From positions 1 through 14,583 of the forward strand of contig DASPWW010000107.1 of assembly GCA_035637595.1 (NCBI GenBank): a stretch of DNA of 14,583 nt, read 5' to 3'. Both the position numbers and the translations under genes were made by a program. This document shows positions 6,287 through 12,561 of this stretch, in pieces. Within the stretch, counting starts at the first letter, position 1. Each line of letters begins with the position of its first letter. A model generated the notes under the pieces. It saw only the letters and a program-made list of their open reading frames with translations, was not told the origin of the DNA and did not search any database. The stretch comes from DASPWW01 sp035637595 (GTDB taxonomy: Bacteria > Actinomycetota > Thermoleophilia > Solirubrobacterales > 70-9).

Positions 6287-6307
6287 ATGCGGGAGGGCCT
6301 CGAGTGA
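6287..6307 (+). CDS. 6-codon leader mini-ORF overlapping the propeller start (tentative)
   Basis: ATG at 6287 encodes MREGLE and stops at TGA 6305-6307, sharing its last A with the ATG of the propeller gene (TGATG). The ribosome site of the main gene (GGGAGGG, 6291-6297) lies inside it. Its ATG falls about 10 bases after the -10, which suits leaderless initiation. A frame this short can arise by chance; I list it because the same arrangement occurs at 3559-3624. Confidence 0.2.
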   Translation: MREGLE

Positions 6308-7923
6308 TGGCGGGACGCCGCGCCCTCGCGCTCGCCGCGTCGGCGAGCGCCGTTGCCTTGCTCGCGACCGGGTTGGCGCTCGCCGCGACCGGGGAGATCG
6401 TGCCCCAGGAGTGCATCGACGACAACGACCCGCCGGCCGGTGATACCTGTGCCCACGGGGCCGACGGGCTCGCCGGCGTGGTCGCCGGGGCCGCGAGCCC
6501 CGACGGGCATTCGTACTACGCGGTGTCGGTGACCGACGACTCCGTCGCACAGTTCGTCCGAAGCCCGAGCGGAGCGCTGACTCCGCAGGGCTGCATCAAG
6601 GACGACGACAGTGGAACGGACGCGTGCCAGACGAGCGCCGGCGGGCTCGACGGCGCCTTCTCGGTCGCCATCAGCCCCGATGGGCGTTCGGTCTACGTGG
6701 CCTCATTCGACGACGACGCGATCGCGCGCTTCGACCGCGATCCGGACACGGGCTCGCTCTCGCCGCAGGGATGCGTCGATGACGGCGACGCCGGCCAGGG
6801 CCCTGACTCCTGCGGCCAGACCGCCGACGGGCTCGACGGCGTCGTCTCGGTCGCCGTGAGCGGGGACGGGAAGTCCGTCTACGCGGCGTCGCTCAACGAC
6901 GACGCCCTCGTGCGCTTCGACCGCAATCCCGACACCGGTGTCCTGACTCCGCTGGGCTGCGTCGACGACAACGACAGCGGCGTCGACAACTGCTCGGAGA
7001 GCGTCGACGGCCTCGACGGCGCGCGATCGGTCGCGGTCAGTCGTGACGCCAAGTCGGTCTACGTGGCATCGGGGTCCGACGATGCGGTGACACGCTTCAT
7101 GCGCGACCCGCAGAGCGGGCGCCTCGCGCCGCAGGGGTGCATCGACGACAACGACGCGGGCCCGGATAGCTGCTCACAGAGCGCGGACGGGCTCGACGGT
7201 GCTCGCGCCGTAGCCGTCAGCCCCGACGACGAGTCGGTCTACGTCAGCTCCCAGATCGACGACGCCGTGGTGCGGTTCGACCGCGACCCGGACGACGGCG
7301 GGCTTACGGCGCAGGGATGCATCGACGACAACGACAGCGGCGCGGACGCATGCGCACAGAGCGCCGATGGCCTGGACGGGGCCTTCTCGCTGGCGCTGAG
7401 CCCCGACGGACTGTCGGTCTACGCGGCGGCGATCGATGACGACGCCGTGGTGCGCTTCGACCGCAACCCCGAGACCGGGGGGCTGACCCCGCAGGGCTGC
7501 ATCGACGACAACGACCCGCCCGACGGCCCTGACGCGTGCGCCCAGAGCACCGACGGGCTGAACGGTGCGCTCGGGGTGGCCCCGAGCGCGGGCACGACCT
7601 CGCTCTACGTCGAGTCGATCTACGACGAGGCCGTGGTGTGGTTCGTTCGCGAGGACGAGGCCCCCCCGGAGACGACGATCACCGCCGGCCCGCCCGGCAA
7701 GACCAAGAAGCGCAAGGCGCGCTTCGAGTTCGTCTCGAACGAGCCCTTCTCGACCTTTGAGTGCAAGCTCGACAAGCGCGGCTTCAAGCCCTGCCCCTCG
7801 CCGCGCCGGTACCGCAAGTCCCTGCTGCGGCCGCGCGAGCACACGTTCCGCGTCCGGGCGCTCGACGAGCCTGGCAACACCGACCCCACGCCGGCGAAGT
7901 TCAAATGGAAGGTCAAGAGCTGA
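6307..7923 (+). CDS. Secreted seven-repeat beta-propeller with C-terminal Ig-like domain
   Basis: This 538-residue protein begins with a Sec signal peptide (Arg-Arg start, long Ala/Leu core, likely cut after LALA near residue 29). Then come seven tandem repeats of 60-62 residues (nt 6394-7662), each running QGCIDDND..C...ADGLDGA, SVAVSPDG, SVYVAS, DDAVVRFDRDP.TG. This is the signature of lactonase/YVTN-type beta-propellers, and seven copies suit a closed seven-blade ring. Every blade starts with a Cys pair 10-12 residues apart around an Asp-rich stretch, so a disulfide and perhaps a Ca site per blade are likely. The last 85 or so residues (PPETTITAGPPG, FECKLDKRGFKPC, HTFRVRALDEPGN) form an Ig-like domain common in Solirubrobacterales exoproteins. 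It has no anchor. The role, adhesive or enzymatic, is unknown. The start could be GTG 6304 or ATG 6307; the GGGAGGG at 6291-6297 suits both. Confidence 0.88.
   Translation: MAGRRALALAASASAVALLATGLALAATGEIVPQECIDDNDPPAGDTCAHGADGLAGVVAGAASPDGHSYYAVSVTDDSVAQFVRSPSGALTPQGCIKDDDSGTDACQTSAGGLDGAFSVAISPDGRSVYVASFDDDAIARFDRDPDTGSLSPQGCVDDGDAGQGPDSCGQTADGLDGVVSVAVSGDGKSVYAASLNDDALVRFDRNPDTGVLTPLGCVDDNDSGVDNCSESVDGLDGARSVAVSRDAKSVYVASGSDDAVTRFMRDPQSGRLAPQGCIDDNDAGPDSCSQSADGLDGARAVAVSPDDESVYVSSQIDDAVVRFDRDPDDGGLTAQGCIDDNDSGADACAQSADGLDGAFSLALSPDGLSVYAAAIDDDAVVRFDRNPETGGLTPQGCIDDNDPPDGPDACAQSTDGLNGALGVAPSAGTTSLYVESIYDEAVVWFVREDEAPPETTITAGPPGKTKKRKARFEFVSNEPFSTFECKLDKRGFKPCPSPRRYRKSLLRPREHTFRVRALDEPGNTDPTPAKFKWKVKS
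6394..7662 (+). repeat. Seven tandem ~180-bp repeats encoding propeller blades
   Basis: Seven in-frame units of 183, 180, 186, 180, 180, 180 and 180 bases. Units 5 to 7 are the most alike at the start (CAGGG[GAC]TGCATCGACGACAACGA in each). Unit 1 is the most divergent, and unit 7 has lost the usual SPDG turn (APSAGTTS). This is coding repetition inside the propeller gene, not a CRISPR or mobile repeat. Confidence 0.85.
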
Positions 7924-7945
7924 CCCTGCGACCGGCCTCATCTGC

Positions 7946-7958
7946 GCCAGCTCCTGGC
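7946..7958. promoter_or_regulatory. Short hairpin beside the thiolase operator
   Basis: GCCAG-CTC-CTGGC is a perfect 5-bp stem with a 3-base loop, directly abutting the dyad at 7959. It could be a weak terminator remnant for the propeller gene (stop at 7923) or part of a wider regulator site. There is no T-run. Confidence 0.25.
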
Positions 7959-7972
7959 TGACTGACCAGTCA
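7959..7972. promoter_or_regulatory. TetR/FadR-like operator dyad upstream of thiolase
   Basis: TGACTG-AC-CAGTCA is a perfect 6-bp inverted repeat with a 2-bp centre. It occupies the -35 region, about 10 bases before the TATGCT -10. The shape TGACxGaCxxGTCA is typical of TetR-family sites, including repressors of fatty-acid degradation genes. Repression relieved by an acyl-CoA ligand would fit the downstream thiolase, but the regulator is not in this window. Confidence 0.5.
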
Positions 7973-7982
7973 ACCCATCGGG

Positions 7983-7988
7983 TATGCT
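7983..7988 (+). promoter_or_regulatory. Candidate -10 box (TATGCT) for thiolase
   Basis: TATGCT is close to the consensus -10. It gives a leader of roughly 55 bases before the ATG at 8050. The -35 region (around CTGACT, 7958-7963) is inside the dyad. The ATG within this box is in frame with the thiolase but is not the start, because it lies inside the promoter. Confidence 0.5.
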
Positions 7989-8049
7989 CAATTCGAGTCG
8001 GGCGCGAGCTGAATCAGGACGTCCGTCGAGCTACTTAGGAGGGCCTCAA

Positions 8050-9231
<1,182 letters not shown>

Positions 9232-9250
9232 GCGAACCCGCCCGATCGGC

Positions 9251-9442
9251 CTACTGGCGCCGGCCGGCCGGCTCGTCCACCATCAGCGCCCGGATCGCGC
9301 CGACGATCACGATGATGCCCATGAACGCGGTTCCGAGCGTCTCGCCCGACCAGCCGAGCGCGACGCCCACCGCGATCAGCGCGGCCGTGAGCGCGAAGGC
9401 GATCACAAACATGAGGCGGAAAGGATTGGCCGTGTAGATCAT
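9251..9442 (-). CDS. Small two-helix membrane protein (63 aa)
   Basis: From the ATG at 9442 this encodes 63 residues with two hydrophobic segments, about 11-32 (MFVIAFALTAALIAVGVALGW) and 38-57 (GTAFMGIIVIVGAIRALMV), and a short charged tail. I do not recognise the family. A GTG at 9460, four bases after the stop of the upstream gene (TGA at 9465-9467), is in frame and would add VIHIEP; this stretch comes from an 18-bp duplication, so either start is possible. Neither has a ribosome site, which suggests coupling to the upstream gene. The two form a pair of tiny membrane proteins, perhaps interacting. Confidence 0.65.
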   Translation of the reverse strand: MIYTANPFRLMFVIAFALTAALIAVGVALGWSGETLGTAFMGIIVIVGAIRALMVDEPAGRRQ

Positions 9443-9472
9443 GGGTTCGATATGGATCACGGGCTCAATATA
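9437..9472. repeat. 18-bp tandem duplication at the start of the small membrane gene
   Basis: GATCATGGGTTCGATAT (9437-9453) and GATCACGGGCTCAATAT (9455-9471) repeat with an 18-bp period. They match at 14 of 17 bases and all three differences are transitions. On the minus strand they encode IEPVIH and IEPMIY, and each copy supplies a possible start (GTG, then ATG). The array also covers the stop codon of the upstream gene. Confidence 0.75.
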
Positions 9473-9677
9473 GACCCGAGGCGATTCCGAACAGATAAGC
9501 GGCGAGCGCGATCGCGGTGAACCCAAAGCTCATGTCCTCGGCGAGTCGCCGAACGGCGTTTCGATGATGTCCCAGCGCGCGCGCCCACGCGGCGCCGACG
9601 AAGGCGCCCACCACGGCGGCGATCGGAATCACCGTCGGCTCGCCGAAATCCGGCAGCGTCGTGGACAACACGTGCAT
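9465..9677 (-). CDS. Small two-helix membrane protein (70 aa)
   Basis: This 70-residue frame has hydrophobic segments at about 16-34 (VIPIAAVVGAFVGAAWARAL) and 49-69 (MSFGFTAIALAAYLFGIASG), joined by a His/Arg-rich loop that probably faces the cytoplasm. The family is unrecognised. It comes first in a two-gene minus-strand unit; the second small membrane gene starts 4 to 22 bases after its TGA. The ATG at 9677-9675 is only two bases from the ATG of the divergent DNA glycosylase, and no ribosome site or TANNNT box is obvious, so the true start may be an internal codon such as GTG (residue 3). Confidence 0.6.
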   Translation of the reverse strand: MHVLSTTLPDFGEPTVIPIAAVVGAFVGAAWARALGHHRNAVRRLAEDMSFGFTAIALAAYLFGIASGLY

Positions 9678-9679
9678 TG

Positions 9680-10366
9680 ATGGAGAAAGCCCGCGCCGCT
9701 GACAAACGCCCCCGACCGGCCGGCGCGCACGCGCGCCCGGCGGCCGCGACGCTCAGCGCGCCGGACGAATACCTGCGCCGAGCCGACCCCGTGCTGCGCG
9801 GGCTGATCGACGCGAGCGGGCCGATCGATCCCGAGACCGACCGGCGCGGGAGCCGCCCCGACCCCTTCGAGGCGCTGGCGCGCGCGATCGTCGGCCAGCA
9901 GCTCTCGACCAAGGCGGCCCGGTCGATCTGGGAACGCGTCGTCGAGAGCCTGGACGGTCGGGTCGCTCCGGCGAAGCTGATCGCGGCCGACCCCGCCGAC
10001 CTGCGCGCGGCCGGCCTGTCGAATTCAAAGGTCGCCTACCTGCGCGACCTCTCCGAGCGCGTCGAGTCCGGCGATCTCGACCTCGAGCGGATCGCCGAGG
10101 TCGCCGACGAGGACGTCGTCGCCGAGCTGATAGAGATCAAGGGGATCGGTCGCTGGACCGCCGAGATGTTCCTGATCTTTCACCTCGCGCGCCCCGACGT
10201 GATCTCGACCGGGGATCTCGGGATCCGGCGCGCCACCCAGCTCGCCTACGGGCTCGACGAGCTGCCCGGCCCGACCGACCTCGAGCGCATCGCGGAGCCG
10301 TGGCGGCCGCACCGCACGCTCGCCTGCCTCTATCTGTGGCGCTCGCTCCAGAATGCGCCCGCCTAG
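9680..10366 (+). CDS. DNA-3-methyladenine glycosylase (AlkA-like, HhH-GPD superfamily)
   Basis: This 228-residue protein matches short AlkA-type glycosylases, which excise alkylated bases in base-excision repair. After a basic, low-complexity N-terminus of about 35 residues comes the core: RPDPFEALARAIVGQQLSTKAARSIW, then RAAGLSNSKVAYLRDLSE, the helix-hairpin-helix IKGIGRWTAEMFLIF, and GDLGIRRA with catalytic Asp179, ending in EPWRPHRTLACLYLWRSL. No Fe-S cysteine loop is present, as expected for AlkA rather than EndoIII/MutY. The ATG at 9680 is preferred over TTG 9677; there is no ribosome site. Its start is back to back with a minus-strand gene. The stop is 19 bases before the next gene, a lipoprotein with its own promoter candidate. 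Confidence 0.92.
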   Translation: MEKARAADKRPRPAGAHARPAAATLSAPDEYLRRADPVLRGLIDASGPIDPETDRRGSRPDPFEALARAIVGQQLSTKAARSIWERVVESLDGRVAPAKLIAADPADLRAAGLSNSKVAYLRDLSERVESGDLDLERIAEVADEDVVAELIEIKGIGRWTAEMFLIFHLARPDVISTGDLGIRRATQLAYGLDELPGPTDLERIAEPWRPHRTLACLYLWRSLQNAPA

Positions 10367-10371
10367 GCCCT

Positions 10372-10377
10372 TAAAGT
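10372..10377 (+). promoter_or_regulatory. Candidate -10 box (TAAAGT), probably leaderless
   Basis: TAAAGT ends 8 bases before the lipoprotein ATG at 10386. That puts the expected transcription start at or next to the start codon. No ribosome site precedes the ATG, consistent with a leaderless message. Confidence 0.45.
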
Positions 10378-10385
10378 CCCCGGCG

Positions 10386-10856
10386 ATGCGTCGCGGACTC
10401 GCGCTGATCCTGGCTTGCGTTCTGCTGATCGTCGCCGCAGGCTGCGGAGACGGCGGCGACGGCGAGACCACGACGACCGCGAGCCTCACCAAGGCGCAGT
10501 TCGTGCGCAAGGCGAACAAGATCTGCAAGGCCTCCGACGACAAGATCGAGCAGGCGTCGAAGCGGTTCTACGCCGGCGCGCCGCCGGGCCAGGAGGCGCC
10601 GCCCAACGAGATCGAGCAGTTCGGCGAGCAGACCGTCTACCCGACGATCCAGGATGAGATCGACCGGATTCGTTCGCTCGGCCCGCCGGAGGGAGACGAG
10701 GGCCAGGTGAAGGCGATCCTCCAGGCGTCCGAGGCGGGACTCGCCAAGCTCAAGCAGGATCCCAAGCAGCTTGCCAAGGGCGGAGCCGCACCCGCATTCG
10801 AGAAGGCCCAGGAGCTCGCCGGGGACTACGGCCTCGACCAGTGCGCCAGCGGCTGA
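10386..10856 (+). CDS. Lipoprotein of unknown function, paralogue A
   Basis: This 156-residue protein has a lipoprotein signal: Arg-Arg, a hydrophobic core, and lipobox VAAGC with lipidated C20. A short Gly/Asp/Thr linker (CGDGGDGETTTTAS) follows, then a helical domain: LTKAQFVRKANKICKASDDK, PPNEIEQFGEQTVYPTIQDE, IRSLGPPEGDEGQVKAILQA. It ends LAGDYGLDQC. The two Cys of the mature domain, in KICKA and GLDQC, are conserved in the downstream paralogue and probably pair. It should sit on the outer face of the cytoplasmic membrane. Function unknown; this type of small helical lipoprotein is common in Thermoleophilia. The ATG at 10386 is chosen over an upstream in-frame ATG at 10353 because only it gives a clean signal peptide. 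Confidence 0.85.
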   Translation: MRRGLALILACVLLIVAAGCGDGGDGETTTTASLTKAQFVRKANKICKASDDKIEQASKRFYAGAPPGQEAPPNEIEQFGEQTVYPTIQDEIDRIRSLGPPEGDEGQVKAILQASEAGLAKLKQDPKQLAKGGAAPAFEKAQELAGDYGLDQCASG

Positions 10857-10881
10857 GCCGCGCCGCGCGAGCCATTTCGGC

Positions 10882-10887
10882 TAGCTT
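10882..10887 (+). promoter_or_regulatory. Candidate -10 box (TAGCTT) for lipoprotein B
   Basis: TAGCTT, identical to the box at 6271, lies 33 bases before the GTG at 10921. The leader carries AAAGGGG (10908-10914) as a ribosome site. No -35 is evident. It implies that the second lipoprotein can be transcribed separately from the first. Confidence 0.4.
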
Positions 10888-10920
10888 GCCGCCCTCCTAG
10901 AGCTACGAAAGGGGATTCAA

Positions 10921-11424
10921 GTGCCGAGCAGGATCATCGCGCTCGTCGCGCTCGCGCTCGCGACGGGGCTGATCGCCGCCGGATGCGGCGACGACGACGA
11001 GACCACGACCACCGCCGCGACCACGACCACCGCCACAGGGGCGACCGGCGCGACCGGCGCGACCGGTGAGGCGCTGTCCAAGACAGCGTGGATCAAGGCG
11101 GCCGACGACATCTGCGCGGCCGGAGACAAGGAGGTCGACGCGGCCTTCCAGCAGCTCGGTCCGGGCCAGCCCTCGGACGACGAGATCGAGCAGGTCGCGA
11201 GCGACACGATCGTCCCGACCGTCCAGGGGGAGCTCGATGACATCCGCGCGCTCACGCCGCCCGAGGGCGACGAGGACCAGGTCAACGCGATCCTCGATGC
11301 GGCTCAGGATGGCCTAGACACGATCAAGGACGATCCAAGCCTCCTCGGCGAGAAGGGCAACGACCCGTTCGCGGAGGCCAATCAGCTCGCCAAGGACTAC
11401 GGGCTCAAGGTCTGCGGAGACTGA
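10921..11424 (+). CDS. Lipoprotein of unknown function, paralogue B
   Basis: This 167-residue protein is a tandem paralogue of the gene at 10386. The lipobox is IAAGC with C22. A longer low-complexity linker follows (DDDETTTT, AATTTTA, three ATG triplets), built from an 18-bp duplication and three 9-bp repeats. The domain then matches the paralogue: LSKTAWIKAADDICAAGDKE, DDEIEQVASDTIVPTVQGEL, IRALTPPEGDEDQVNAILDA, ending LAKDYGLKVC. Both domain cysteines are kept. It is more acidic than paralogue A. The GTG start is supported by AAAGGGG at 6 bases. Transcription probably ends at the hairpin at 11446-11477. Confidence 0.87.
   Translation: MPSRIIALVALALATGLIAAGCGDDDETTTTAATTTTATGATGATGATGEALSKTAWIKAADDICAAGDKEVDAAFQQLGPGQPSDDEIEQVASDTIVPTVQGELDDIRALTPPEGDEDQVNAILDAAQDGLDTIKDDPSLLGEKGNDPFAEANQLAKDYGLKVCGD
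10999..11034 (+). repeat. 18-bp tandem duplication in the lipoprotein B linker
   Basis: GAGACCACGACCACCGCC (10999-11016) and GCGACCACGACCACCGCC (11017-11034) are identical at 17 of 18 bases. They encode ETTTTA and ATTTTA. The linker length is therefore likely to vary between strains. Confidence 0.85.
11041..11067 (+). repeat. 9-bp tandem repeat, three copies
   Basis: GCGACCGGC, GCGACCGGC, GCGACCGGT encode Ala-Thr-Gly three times in the lipoprotein linker. This is in frame, so slippage would change linker length without breaking the gene. Confidence 0.85.
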
Positions 11425-11445
11425 CCAGCGCTGAGCACGAGCGGC

Positions 11446-11477
11446 CTGCGAGGGGCGCCTTCGGGCGCCCTTCGTAG
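11446..11477 (+). terminator. UUCG-loop hairpin after the lipoprotein genes
   Basis: A 14-bp stem, including two G-T pairs, closes on a TTCG tetraloop. The core is GGGCGCC (11453-11459), TTCG, GGCGCCC (11464-11470), extended outward by pairs from 11452/11471 to 11446/11477. It lies 22 bases after the lipoprotein stop and before the next promoter. A T-run is lacking, as often in GC-rich actinobacteria. Confidence 0.7.
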
Positions 11478-11499
11478 TTCTCGGCCCTCTGGCCGCGGA

Positions 11500-11505
11500 T
11501 ATCGT
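11500..11505 (+). promoter_or_regulatory. Candidate -10 box (TATCGT), probably leaderless
   Basis: TATCGT ends 9 bases before the ATG at 11515, and no ribosome site precedes that ATG. This is the same spacing as at 10372 and suggests a leaderless message. Confidence 0.45.
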
Positions 11506-11514
11506 GTCCCGCGG

Positions 11515-12561
11515 ATGAACGCCCAGCCTCCCGCCCTCGACAGGATCTCGATCGCGGCGATCGGCGCGACGGCGGAGGAGCTGAGCAGCGAGGCACACCG
11601 CGCTGAGGCGGCCGGGATCGACTGCCTGTGGGCGCCGGAGCTGTTCCGCAGCTCGTTTACCCAGGCGACGTGGATGGCGGCCCAAACCGAGCGCGTCGCC
11701 GTCGGGACCGGGATCGCCTGGGCGTTCACCCGCAGCCCGTTCATCCTCGCCCTCTCGGCGCTCGACGTAGACGAGCTGTCGGGCGGGCGCTTCCGGCTCG
11801 GGCTCGGCGCCGGCGTCAAGCGGCTCAACGAGACGTGGCACGGGGTGGAGTACGGGCGCCCCGCGCCCCACCTGCGCGAGACGATTGAGGCGGTCCGCCT
11901 GATCATGTCCAAGGCGCACTCCGGCGAGCCGATCCGCTTCGAGGGCGACTACCACGACATCGACATCAAGGGTTGGGTGCGACCGCATCCGCCGGCCCGC
12001 GACTCGGTGCCGATCTACGCGGCCGCCGTGCGCGAGGGGATGGCGCGGATGGCGGGCGACGTCGCCGACGGGCTGATCGGCCACCCGATGTGCTCTCTGC
12101 GCTGGCTCGACGAGGTCCTGGTCGCCAACTTCGAGCGCGGCCTCGAGCGCTCGGGCCGCGACCGCGCCCGCTTCGACTTCCTGCCGACGGTGTGCTGCGT
12201 GATCGACGACGACGAGGGGGCGGCCTACGAGGCCGCGCGTCGCACGATCGCCTTCTACGCCACGGTGCGCACGTACGCGCCGCTGTGGGAGCTGCACGGC
12301 TTCGGCGACGCCGCTGCCGCCGTCGGCGACGCCTTTCGCTCCGGCGACCTCGCGGCGATGCCGGGGCACGTTCCCGATGAGATGGTCGACACGTACTGCG
12401 CCGCCGGTTCGCTCGACAAGGTGCGCGCCCGTGTCGAGGCGGTCGCCGGGCGCGCCGACGGGGTCTTCCTCACCCCGGCCACGTACTTCATCGAGCCCGA
12501 GCGGATCGCCGCCTACCAGGCGCGGATCGTGGAGACGTTCAGTCCGGCAGCCCGTCGATGA
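11515..12561 (+). CDS. LLM-class (luciferase-like) flavin/F420-dependent oxidoreductase
   Basis: This 348-residue protein has the luciferase-like TIM-barrel hallmarks: AHRAEAAGIDCLWAPELF (28-45), ERVAVGTGIAWAFTRSPF (59-76), the family signature DELSGGRFRLGLGAG (86-100), LRETIEAVRLI (120-130), and VPIYAAAVREGMARMAGDVADG, where the barrel meets the cofactor phosphate. It ends with a PATYF segment. Actinobacterial proteins of this shape mostly use coenzyme F420, some FMN; the substrate is unknown. It acts in the cytoplasm. The start ATG has no ribosome site but follows a -10 at leaderless spacing. The gene stands alone after a strong hairpin. Its last 23 bases overlap the end of the converging hydrolase gene. 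Confidence 0.9.
   Translation: MNAQPPALDRISIAAIGATAEELSSEAHRAEAAGIDCLWAPELFRSSFTQATWMAAQTERVAVGTGIAWAFTRSPFILALSALDVDELSGGRFRLGLGAGVKRLNETWHGVEYGRPAPHLRETIEAVRLIMSKAHSGEPIRFEGDYHDIDIKGWVRPHPPARDSVPIYAAAVREGMARMAGDVADGLIGHPMCSLRWLDEVLVANFERGLERSGRDRARFDFLPTVCCVIDDDEGAAYEAARRTIAFYATVRTYAPLWELHGFGDAAAAVGDAFRSGDLAAMPGHVPDEMVDTYCAAGSLDKVRARVEAVAGRADGVFLTPATYFIEPERIAAYQARIVETFSPAARR

Noticed and set aside
6260..6550. N-terminal extension of the 3-hydroxyacyl-CoA dehydrogenase to an ATG at 6550
   Set aside because: The extra residues are Arg/Pro-rich low complexity, overlap the propeller gene antisense, and cross the propeller promoter; the family length fits the ATG at 6259.
6394..7662. Regular ~180-bp repeats considered as a CRISPR-like or satellite array
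   Set aside because: The units are in frame, encode a conserved propeller blade, and have no alternating unique spacers.
7984..8049. Upstream in-frame start for thiolase (22 extra residues)
   Set aside because: That start lies inside the TATGCT -10 candidate, while ATG 8050 has a near-perfect AGGAGGG at the right distance.
9457..9912. 151-residue minus-strand frame
   Set aside because: It overlaps the glycosylase antisense and the 70-residue membrane gene in another frame; composition is Arg/Ser/Gly-rich without motifs.
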